From Prevotella sp. (lineage in GTDB: Bacteria > Bacteroidota > Bacteroidia > Bacteroidales > Bacteroidaceae): a stretch of DNA of 5,681 bases. Where the stretch lies: contig JAFPAS010000144.1 in assembly GCA_017424205.1 (NCBI GenBank), positions 1-5,681 on the forward strand. Reading direction: 5' to 3'. Of the stretch, positions 1 to 5,392 are shown piece after piece. A program made the translations under genes and the position numbers. The notes below the pieces were generated by a model. It was not told where the DNA came from and ran no database searches. It saw only the letters and a program-made list of their open reading frames with translations. Every line of letters starts with the position of its first letter. Position 1 is the stretch's first letter.

Positions 1-308
1 AAGTAGTAGTAAAAGAATTTACAGTTAAAATCTTCTGTCGGTATTAAAATCTTTACTCCATCTGCACCTACAACGAAATCAAAATCTATGTATTTAATAT
101 TTCTTGTATGATCTCCAAAAACAACTACAGGTTTATGTACATGATAAACATATTCTTCTGTATCAGTATATCCCGAAATCATACATGTTTCTTGTGAGAC
201 GATGGGAAATTTCCCTTCTAACATATAATCAGAAGTCTTTAATTGTTGTGGTTTGGGAATTTTCCCTATGCAATTCTCAAATTTTCTTTTTTCCCAGCCT
301 TGTTTCAA
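1..308 (-). CDS. hsdS: Type I restriction-modification specificity subunit HsdS (N-terminal part, runs off the left edge)
   Basis: HsdS gives a type I R-M complex its DNA target specificity through target recognition domains (TRDs). About 102 codons are visible, open to the window edge. The protein reads KQGWEKRKFENCIGKIPKPQ, followed by GKFPIVSQE, then ISGYTD, VVVFGDHTR, KYIDFDFVVGADGVKIL and finally KFFYYY. These are hallmark TRD signatures of HsdS, and GWE is the usual opening of the first TRD. No ATG lies in frame before the TRD: the first ATG (222-224) falls inside the domain, and a TAA stop sits at 336-338. I chose TTG at 306-308 because the product would then start (M)KQGWE and an AAAGGA lies 9 nt upstream. 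Alternatively the natural 5' end has been lost and this is a silent or truncated hsdS. It is separated from hsdM by a transposase-like gene. The stretch is visibly more AT-rich than hsdM or the transposase. The family call is secure; the start is not. Confidence 0.85.
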   Translation of the reverse strand, partial: MKQGWEKRKFENCIGKIPKPQQLKTSDYMLEGKFPIVSQETCMISGYTDTEEYVYHVHKPVVVFGDHTRNIKYIDFDFVVGADGVKILIPTEDFNCKFFYYY

Positions 309-317
309 ATTTTGTTT

Positions 318-323
318 TCCTTT
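318..323 (-). promoter_or_regulatory. Possible ribosome binding site for the hsdS TTG start
   Basis: AAAGGA on the minus strand lies 9 nt before the TTG at 308-306. It is the best initiation signal near the open frame and supports TTG as the start. Bacteroidetes rely little on Shine-Dalgarno pairing, so this is only suggestive. Confidence 0.35.
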
Positions 324-393
324 GTCGGTTGTTAATTATATTATTCTGCCAATCAGTATCACCTCATCCTTGTTACAAACGTTCATAGAGGTT

Positions 394-413
394 GCTGCCA
401 CGGTGCAAGAATG
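394..413. repeat. Copy 1 of a 20-bp near-identical direct repeat (19/20) shared with the transposase gene
   Basis: The sequence gctgccacggtgcaagaatg matches 666-685 with one mismatch (gctcccacgg...). In the transposase the repeat encodes the ILAPW segment of the C-terminal domain. Here the minus strand reads RSILAPWQQPL and then a stop, so the same peptide core is in frame before the frame ends. It may be the scar of a second, decayed transposase 3' end or of a local duplication. Homology of the flanks beyond the 20 bp is not evident. Confidence 0.5.
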
Positions 414-488
414 GAGCGCATCCGATACCGGAGGGCAATAATCATGTCCAGATTATAGCATGTTGTCAGATATGATTTGCCTTCTGCG

Positions 489-517
489 GCAGTTGTTCGG
501 AAATCCCGAACAACTGC
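489..517 (+). terminator. Perfect 12-bp-stem hairpin downstream of the transposase gene
   Basis: The arms are gcagttgttcgg (489-500) and its exact complement (506-517), around a 5-nt loop. On the plus strand a T-rich run (518-529) follows, so it has intrinsic-terminator form for plus-strand transcription. On the minus strand, where the genes lie, no T-run follows and an A-rich run precedes, so it is not an obvious terminator for the transposase gene, which ends 53 bp away. It could instead be a REP-like palindrome recognised by the neighbouring Y1 protein, or a bidirectional block against antisense transcription. Confidence 0.6.
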
Positions 518-570
518 TTCTTTCTTTTTATCATCCTATGCTCCTAATTTCTTATATGTCCAATTTTTTT

Positions 571-1704
571 TCATTCTTTTTCTGTGTTTTTTTCACATAT
601 AATTCTTGCCATCTCGTTAAGTGAGAGGCATTGATTGCGACTGATTGTGATTCGCTCATTATGATGCTCCCACGGTGCAAGAATGAGCAACTGACCCCGC
701 ACACAGGCTTCCATTCGTGCTCCACTTGGTTTTGCCAAATCAGTGAAACCGTTCTCTTGAAGGTATATCAAAGGGAAACCTCTTTCAAATGCCGCTCTCA
801 TTATGTGCTTCTCGCCTTTAGAGATAGAGGGCGATACGAGCACGGCTCCCGCGCTGGCTGCTTCCAGACATTGGCGTGTCTTTGCCTCTATTTCAGCATC
901 TGTCAGTCTTCTGGAACATTGCACCTGTATGCGCACGGGGCGCTGAAGCAGGAAGATATTGCCAAGTGCAGAGAAGGTCTGCCCTGCGAACTGTACCCCT
1001 CGCTTTACACGGAACAGGTTGGGATGCTCGCGCTTCATGAGCAGGCGGCGCGGGTTGTCGGCAAGGTAGTTGAGCCAGATGCTCAGCTGGCCTGAGCGCA
1101 GCAGCAGGCGGTCGTTGTAGCCGCGTGCAAAGAGCATGCCGTGGGTGCGGTCTTCGCCTCGGCGGCTGCGGCGGGGTGGTTGTTGGGGTGTTTGTGGTGG
1201 TGTTTGTTGCGTTGGCAACGCAACAGACGGGACGGGCGCAAAAAACGGAGCGGGCGAGACGGGAGGCGAAGCTGAGGGCGCAACGGGAGGCATGCCGAGG
1301 ATGAGCTCGCGGTAGTGGCGGTTGCAGCTCTGCTTAAAGCCGCGGAGAGCTATGCCTAATGGCTGCTCCATCTTCTCTCTCACGAAGAGAATGCCGTGAA
1401 GATGGTCAGGCATCATCTGAAGGGCAAGCACCTCTATCTCAGGATGATGAGACGTTGTTGCCCACCATTCGTCAGCCACACGCTGCCCCAGTGCAGAGAG
1501 CACAATGTGGGGCTCGTCAGGACTGCCCGGTTCGGCACTGCTGCATCCCGCAGCATGACCAAAGAGAGGCTTGCGGCTTTCTGTCACCATCGTTATCATG
1601 TATATCTGACGATTGGTGTAGTCATGACCCACGCAACGGCGAAGCATAGAGGCTTTCTTCTCGTCAGCAAAGGGTTTCTGTGCTTCGTATGTTTCTCTGT
1701 CCAT
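571..1704 (-). CDS. Y1 (HUH, REP/IS200-like) transposase fused to a C-terminal DprA/SLOG-like domain
   Basis: The 377-aa protein has a Y1 transposase N-terminal half. It includes RQIYMITMVTESRKPLFG (33-50) and the HUH metal-binding motif MPDHLHG (98-104; H101 and H103). A later segment, ARGYNDRLLLR (193-203) then NYLADNPRR (212-220), is typical of REP-associated transposases. Tyr196 is my candidate catalytic tyrosine, with Tyr131 as the alternative. These enzymes nick and join single-stranded DNA at hairpins. A Pro/Gln/Ser-rich stretch (about 139-182) interrupts the Y1 region and is probably disordered. Residues about 257-370 form a second domain with GAVLVSPSISKGEKHIMRAA (286-305), PLIYLQENGF and RGQLLILAPW (336-345). 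Its strand-helix rhythm recalls the DprA/SLOG Rossmann fold, which is an inference. The ATG lies 16 bp after the hsdM stop, so co-transcription is likely. It sits between hsdM and hsdS, and its linker codons are markedly GC-rich. The Y1 call is strong; the C-terminal fold is tentative. Confidence 0.85.
   Translation of the reverse strand: MDRETYEAQKPFADEKKASMLRRCVGHDYTNRQIYMITMVTESRKPLFGHAAGCSSAEPGSPDEPHIVLSALGQRVADEWWATTSHHPEIEVLALQMMPDHLHGILFVREKMEQPLGIALRGFKQSCNRHYRELILGMPPVAPSASPPVSPAPFFAPVPSVALPTQQTPPQTPQQPPRRSRRGEDRTHGMLFARGYNDRLLLRSGQLSIWLNYLADNPRRLLMKREHPNLFRVKRGVQFAGQTFSALGNIFLLQRPVRIQVQCSRRLTDAEIEAKTRQCLEAASAGAVLVSPSISKGEKHIMRAAFERGFPLIYLQENGFTDLAKPSGARMEACVRGQLLILAPWEHHNERITISRNQCLSLNEMARIICEKNTEKE
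666..685. repeat. Copy 2 of the 20-bp direct repeat, inside the transposase gene
   Basis: This copy encodes the ILAPWE segment near the C-terminus of the transposase fusion. It lies 272 bp from its 19/20 match at 394-413, in the same orientation. Confidence 0.5.
1205..1225. repeat. 21-bp perfect palindrome within the transposase linker
   Basis: The arms tgttgcgttg and caacgcaaca flank a single g. The palindrome falls in the codons for the Pro/Gln-rich linker (about residues 160-167, VALPTQQT). A perfect 10-bp inverted repeat with a 1-nt centre is unlikely to be dictated by coding alone. It could be a REP-like sequence that has lodged in the linker, or chance in a low-complexity tract. Confidence 0.6.
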
Positions 1705-1720
1705 AGGCTTCAGCCAGTCA

Positions 1721-3277
1721 TCATTCGTCCTGCAGCATCTTTTGCAGTTCGCTATATCCCTTCAGGCATTCACTTTCGAGCTGGCCAAGACGAGCGAGGA
1801 TGTCGCTGACAGGCTCATACTCAATCTTCTCACGCTCCACCTCCTTATATTTATTAATAGAGAGGTCGTAGCCCTTCTCGCGAATCTCGTCGACAGGCAC
1901 GAGGAACGACTGGTCTTTTCGTGTGCGCGATGCTTCAGCTTCGAGGTTATGGAAGCGAGCCACTACGTCAGGAATATCGTTTTCGGAAACTTCGCTGCGT
2001 TTCTGGTCGAGCGAGAATCCGTCAGCACGCATATCGTAGAACCACACATGGTCAGTGCCTCCAGTGTTTGTCTTGGTGAAGACAAGAATGGCTGTGCTCA
2101 CTCCGGAATAAGGCTGGAACACACCGCTCGGCATAGAGATGACGGCACGCAGCTGCTGATTGTCGACAATCTCTTTACGTATGGCGAGATGAGCCTTGCT
2201 TGAGCCGAACAGTACGCCGTCAGGCACGATGCTGGCACAGCGTCCGCCAATCTCGAGTGAGCGCACAAACTGAGCGATGAAGAGCAGCTCGGTCTTGGTA
2301 GTATTGGCATACGCCAGAATATTTTTATTGATGTTACCCTTGTCGAGGCTTCCTGCAAACGGAGGGTTAGCCATGATGAGCGAGTAGCACGCCTGGTCGT
2401 CGTTCTGCTCAGAGAGCGAGTCGCGCCATGCCAGTTCGGGTGCAGTGATGTCGTGAAGTAGGAGGTTCATAGCACCGATGCGCAGCATGGTCTGGTCAGT
2501 GTCGTAGCCGTTGATCATGCTCGTCTTCATGTGGTGAGCTGTTTCACTCGCATATATTCGGGTTTCGTTATTCTCCTTGATATACTTCACCGCTTCGACA
2601 AGGAATCCTGCGCTGCCCATGGCAGGGTCGCAGATATAGTCTTGCGGAGTAGGCTGCATCATTTCGACAATCATGCGTATGATATGGCGCGGAGTGCGGA
2701 ACTGTCCGTTAGTGCCAGAAGCAGCCATCTTGCCAAGGATATATTCGTAAACATCGCCCATGGCATCACGATTGTTCATATCGAGCGCGTCGACACCATC
2801 GACAATCTTCGATAGCGTGCGGGCGTTAGGAATGAGAAATATCGCCGACTTCATGTATCGGCTGTATGCACTCTCTTCGCCAGTGCCGATATGCTTGATG
2901 AACTCAAAGACGCTCTGTCGCACTATTCGGAACATATTGTCAGAGCCGAAGTTCTTGAAGACATGCCAGCGTAGATGCTCGTAGGGCACGCCAGCTTTCT
3001 CCTCTTCAGTGATAGCTTCGGGATTGACCCATAGCTGTCCGTTGAGGAATGTCGGGTTTTGCACCTCGCACTCCCAGAATTGAGCGTTAGCCTCTTCCTG
3101 CAGCTGCTTGTCGTCGAGCATCTTCATGAAGAATATGTATGTCATCTGCTCAAGCACAGTGATAGGGTTAGTGACGCCAGACGAATGGAAGGTGTCCCAG
3201 ATATTGTCAATCTTTTGTTTTATTTCTCCTGTTATCATTTCTGTTGATGTGTTATTGATGATTCTGTAGGCATGCAA
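1721..3277 (-). CDS. hsdM: Type I restriction-modification methyltransferase subunit HsdM
   Basis: HsdM is the N6-adenine DNA methyltransferase that works as a complex with HsdS, and with HsdR for cleavage. The protein has 518 aa, normal for the family. In order: the HsdM N-terminal helical domain (about 14-150; KIDNIWDTFHSSG, EQMTYIFFMKMLDD), the conserved GQFRTPRHI (191-199), SAM-binding motif I DPAMGSAGF (217-225), and catalytic motif IV NPPF (304-307). VPDGVLFGSS (351-360) and MPSGVFQPYSGVSTAILVF (382-400) follow. All key residues are present, so it should be active. The C-terminal tail (about 480-518) looks helical, as in HsdM regions that contact HsdS. The first ATG is used here. Met14 (codon at 3236-3238, MITGEIKQKIDNIW) fits the family start at least as well and would give 505 aa. 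The upstream WYL gene stops 21 bp before the first ATG. Downstream, hsdS is not adjacent: a transposase-like gene intervenes. No hsdR is in view. Confidence 0.96.
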   Translation of the reverse strand: MHAYRIINNTSTEMITGEIKQKIDNIWDTFHSSGVTNPITVLEQMTYIFFMKMLDDKQLQEEANAQFWECEVQNPTFLNGQLWVNPEAITEEEKAGVPYEHLRWHVFKNFGSDNMFRIVRQSVFEFIKHIGTGEESAYSRYMKSAIFLIPNARTLSKIVDGVDALDMNNRDAMGDVYEYILGKMAASGTNGQFRTPRHIIRMIVEMMQPTPQDYICDPAMGSAGFLVEAVKYIKENNETRIYASETAHHMKTSMINGYDTDQTMLRIGAMNLLLHDITAPELAWRDSLSEQNDDQACYSLIMANPPFAGSLDKGNINKNILAYANTTKTELLFIAQFVRSLEIGGRCASIVPDGVLFGSSKAHLAIRKEIVDNQQLRAVISMPSGVFQPYSGVSTAILVFTKTNTGGTDHVWFYDMRADGFSLDQKRSEVSENDIPDVVARFHNLEAEASRTRKDQSFLVPVDEIREKGYDLSINKYKEVEREKIEYEPVSDILARLGQLESECLKGYSELQKMLQDE

Positions 3278-3298
3278 AGAAAAACGCGAACTGTGCGG

Positions 3299-4315
3299 TC
3301 ATTCTGCACAGGAAGAGTAAATCTGAAGGTTAGCCTTGATTTTGTTGATTATATACTGTCTGATCCATTGCGGGTGTAGCACCTCGACCTGATTGCCATA
3401 AGAGAATATGATAGCTTCGAGTTCTTTGTTCGGGCGTACACGTAGTGTTATGATATTCTCTGTCTCGTCGGCAGTTTGCGAGTGATGAATGGGCTTGCTG
3501 ACAACATACGGGAATCGCTCGGGAGAGAAGCGTAGCACAATGTTCTCTACTTCGGGATATTCGTTATGAAGGGTCACGCCAACAATGTCTTTGAAATGTG
3601 TGTTGAAGTCGATTATATCGTTCGGAATGAATGGTACATCAGCACGTGAATAACTGACAATACGGTCGAGTGCACGGGTTGTTATACAGTTGCCAGCCTC
3701 TCTCTCCTGCAGACCTATTAAGAACCAGCGGTTGTTGAACTGCTTCAGATGATAAGGATGAATGACCGTAAGTGTCTCGCTGCCAGTGAATGTGCGGTAA
3801 AGCATTCTTATCGGTTGGCGATTTATAGTGCAGTCAATGAGTTCGCTAAGAAACTCTAATCCTTTGAGTTGTTCGTTCTGGTCGAACGATACGACATTTT
3901 CGGTATTTGCCTTTATTCCGAATCGATATTCAAGGCTTGAAATTACTTCCTCAATCCATGCGTGGGCAGGTATTCCGCGGTAGCGCTTGAGAATTTCTAT
4001 TGTGGCGCATAACTTTAAGACCTCGTCTTCACTCAGTTCGCTATTGAAGATAGAGAAGCATGGGTCAGAATATCGATAATAGCATTTCCTGCCGTCGTAT
4101 GGGTATGCCTTGATAGGTGCACGATATGTGAGGCGGTCACGCATATATTTTATGTCGTCGCGAATCTGGCGGATGCTTACTTCTGTACCACTGATATCAA
4201 TGAGCGTCTCGTTGACCTTTGCTCTGAGGTCGTCGATGTCGTATTTATTGTATCGGTCGCTGAAGCATCGGTCAAGTATTCGGTAACGTAGTTGTGCGTT
4301 TTTGTTAGTAGGCAT
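3299..4315 (-). CDS. WYL-domain transcriptional regulator
   Basis: The 338-aa protein has the usual WYL regulator plan. An N-terminal helical DNA-binding region (about 5-75) carries SIRQIRDDIKYMRDRL. A helical middle section (about 90-150) follows. The WYL domain spans about 160-235 and includes PIRMLYRTFTGSETLTVIHP, HLKQFNNRWFLIGL (189-202, standing in for the W-Y-L core) and TTRALDRI (212-219). A C-terminal WCX-type extension (about 252-335) contains ENIVLRFSPERFPYVV and ends VEVLHPQWIRQYIINKIK. WYL proteins regulate transcription, often of defence systems, and the WYL domain is thought to sense nucleic acid or nucleotide ligands. It leads the hsdM gene by 21 bp, so it is probably the first gene of the R-M transcript and may autoregulate it. 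A candidate Bacteroidetes promoter lies about 40 bp upstream of the ATG. The ligand and targets cannot be told from sequence. Confidence 0.92.
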   Translation of the reverse strand: MPTNKNAQLRYRILDRCFSDRYNKYDIDDLRAKVNETLIDISGTEVSIRQIRDDIKYMRDRLTYRAPIKAYPYDGRKCYYRYSDPCFSIFNSELSEDEVLKLCATIEILKRYRGIPAHAWIEEVISSLEYRFGIKANTENVVSFDQNEQLKGLEFLSELIDCTINRQPIRMLYRTFTGSETLTVIHPYHLKQFNNRWFLIGLQEREAGNCITTRALDRIVSYSRADVPFIPNDIIDFNTHFKDIVGVTLHNEYPEVENIVLRFSPERFPYVVSKPIHHSQTADETENIITLRVRPNKELEAIIFSYGNQVEVLHPQWIRQYIINKIKANLQIYSSCAE

Positions 4316-4355
4316 AAGGGTGAAGCTAAAATTGTGTTGTTTTTAGTTTTATCTG

Positions 4356-4389
4356 CAAAAATAATAATTTTTATGCAAATACATTCAAA
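4356..4389 (-). promoter_or_regulatory. Candidate Bacteroidetes-type promoter for the WYL-hsdM operon
   Basis: On the minus strand a TTTG (4389-4386) is followed 22 nt later by TATTTTTG (4363-4356). This fits the -33 TTTG and -7 TAnnTTTG consensus used by the primary sigma factor of this phylum. The spacing is slightly long and the tract is AT-rich, so chance matches are possible. Transcription would start near 4350, leaving a leader of about 35 nt before the ATG at 4315. Confidence 0.5.
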
Positions 4390-4428
4390 AATAGGAGAAT
4401 ATTTTGTTGCTTCAGCCAAAAAACAGGC

Positions 4429-4463
4429 TTAAAGTTTAAGGTTAAAGGGTAAAGTTTTAGGGT
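4429..4463. repeat. Five degenerate tandem heptamers (TTAAAGT-like)
   Basis: The units are ttaaagt, ttaaggt, taaaggg, taaagtt and ttagggt, head to tail with a strict 7-bp period. The tract lies just upstream of the WYL promoter. Such T/A/G-rich heptads look like slippage-derived intergenic repeats; no function is evident. Confidence 0.5.
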
Positions 4464-4749
4464 TATCGTTCACGTTAATCAATAAACTTGTCAACTTGTT
4501 TTTTTCGTTACCCTCAAGGAACTTCTCATCAACTAAACGTAACGGCTTAACTACACAGGTATAAAGAGCCTTTAGCTTCTAAACTTGTTTAACTTCAGAA
4601 ACTAAAGTTACATAATAATATTAGATGACTGTTGCGTGTAGGAAACTGTAATCTGTAATAACTGTAATCAGACAGTAGGGAGTATGCGGGTGGGTGAGTG
4701 AGGAAGCGTGATTTTAGAAAACTTTGGCTTTTATTCGTCCACGAGAATC

Positions 4750-4770
4750 GTCTGGAAAATTCTTCCAGAC
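4750..4770. repeat. 8-bp-stem perfect hairpin
   Basis: The arms gtctggaa (4750-4757) and ttccagac (4763-4770) flank aattc. No T-run follows on either strand, so it is not a typical terminator. It may be a protein-binding palindrome or part of a dispersed repeat. Confidence 0.45.
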
Positions 4771-4871
4771 AAAGAAATGGAAATTCCGCTAAAATTTTGT
4801 GTTTTGTATAACTTATTGTTTGTCAGTGTGTTGTGTAGTATTGGCTCTGAGAGGATTGGGTGTTGTGAGAC

Positions 4872-4908
4872 AAAAGGCTACGAATGGCGACGTCATTAGT
4901 AGCTTTTT
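4872..4908. repeat. 37-bp near-perfect palindrome, bidirectional-terminator-like
   Basis: Arms beginning AAAAGGCTAC and ending GTAGCTTTTT pair around a CG-A-CG centre, with one G/A mismatch and two G-T wobbles. It is flanked by A's on the left and T's on the right, so a transcript from either strand would form a hairpin followed by U's. No gene on either side needs it, so a dispersed palindromic repeat is equally likely. The internal motif GAATGGC recurs at 4947-4953 and 5294-5300. Confidence 0.55.
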
Positions 4909-4934
4909 AAATTATCAATAGCACTTAATTAAAA

Positions 4935-4985
4935 TTTCAAAAGCTGTGAATGGCATGACTATTTGCTATGTTTTCTTTTTTGAAA
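4935..4985. repeat. 51-bp element bounded by 8-bp inverted repeats, related to the preceding palindrome
   Basis: The terminal repeats are tttcaaaa (4935-4942) and ttttgaaa (4978-4985). Inside, gctgtgaatggc (4942-4953 region) resembles gctacgaatggc of the palindrome at 4872-4908 at 10 of 12 positions. It may be a degenerate second copy of the same repeat family. Confidence 0.35.
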
Positions 4986-5064
4986 CGGCAAAATTGACAA
5001 CTTTCGCTGATATTCTTGGGTGTGAAAACGGATACTTTTTACTGGATTTATAGGAAAACCAATG

Positions 5065-5098
5065 AAAACTCGGCGGAGTTTTGCATAATGGATTATGC
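5065..5098. repeat. Two abutting hairpins
   Basis: aaaactc/gagtttt (5065-5071 and 5076-5082, loop ggcg) is followed with no gap by gcataat/attatgc (5083-5089 and 5092-5098, centre gg). Both 7-bp stems are perfect. They sit 36 bp from the 22-bp array and may form one structured element with it. Confidence 0.45.
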
Positions 5099-5134
5099 TA
5101 TATTAAATTGACTTTCGTGTGATATGTGAATAAT

Positions 5135-5266
5135 ATTCTACGCTTTGTAGAAGAAAACTCAACGTATTGTAGAAAAATATTCTAAATTCTGTAGAAAATA
5201 ATTCTACATTTAGTAGAGGAATATTCTACAAATTGTGGAAAATAATTCTACACCTTGTTAGGTTTT
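5135..5266. repeat. Six tandem 22-bp units of alternating inverted half-sites (TTCTAC-N5-GTAGAA)
   Basis: Units start at 5135, 5157, 5179, 5201, 5223 and 5245. Each is ATTCTAC, then five variable bases (often ending TT), then GTAGAA or a variant, then four A/T-rich bases. The first unit is a perfect inverted repeat; the others carry one to a few changes, and the last is the most degraded. The half-sites TTCTAC and GTAGAA start exactly 11 bp apart, so inverted half-sites alternate about once per helical turn over 132 bp. This is not a CRISPR, since the period is too short and there are no unique spacers. It lies about 75 bp beyond the pgm terminator and about 820 bp upstream of the WYL gene. 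Confidence 0.8.
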
Positions 5267-5333
5267 CCCCGAACTGCTCTTATAGTCAGATATGAATGGC
5301 GAGCAGATAACGAAGCGGTATTTTGGGACATAT

Positions 5334-5365
5334 AAAAAAAGGGAGATACCGTTGTGGTATCTCCC
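5334..5365 (-). terminator. Rho-independent terminator of the phosphohexomutase gene
   Basis: On the minus strand GGGAGATACC, a 5-nt loop and GGTATCTCCC form a perfect 10-bp stem, followed directly by seven T's (5340-5334). It begins 27 nt after the stop codon of the gene ending at 5393. Confidence 0.93.
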
Positions 5366-5392
5366 TGAGATATGATGCTAATAATGTTTCAA

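Larger units (their letters stand above)
4316..5392. other. 1.1-kb gene-poor intergenic region rich in repeats and hairpins
   Basis: It lies between the WYL gene and the phosphohexomutase gene. I see no RNA gene and no convincing protein gene. A 63-codon plus-strand frame (4708-4899) has no recognisable domain and its stop falls inside a strong palindrome. The region holds the candidate WYL promoter, a heptamer repeat, three copies of CTGTAAT (4646-4652, 4653-4659, 4662-4668), several hairpins, the 22-bp array and the pgm terminator, each listed separately. Confidence 0.6.

Noticed and set aside
104..441. Plus-strand open frames over the left end
   Set aside because: They are antisense to the clear HsdS target recognition domain on the minus strand and show no domain of their own.
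631..1809. Several plus-strand and alternative-frame open frames over the transposase gene
   Set aside because: They are shadows of the GC-rich transposase frame, which carries the conserved motifs.
4429..4463. Telomere-like or origin-like repeat
   Set aside because: The heptamers are too degenerate and few, and no DnaA boxes or replication gene lie nearby.
4708..4899. 63-codon plus-strand open frame
   Set aside because: It has no recognisable domain, contains a hairpin, and ends inside the 4872-4908 palindrome. It is probably chance in an intergenic region.
5135..5266. CRISPR array
   Set aside because: The period is 22 bp with only 5-bp and 4-bp variable parts. There are no 30-bp unique spacers and no cas genes.
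4316..5392. tRNA, riboswitch or other known RNA in the long intergenic region
   Set aside because: No cloverleaf, T-loop or known riboswitch core could be recognised; the hairpins seen are simple palindromes.
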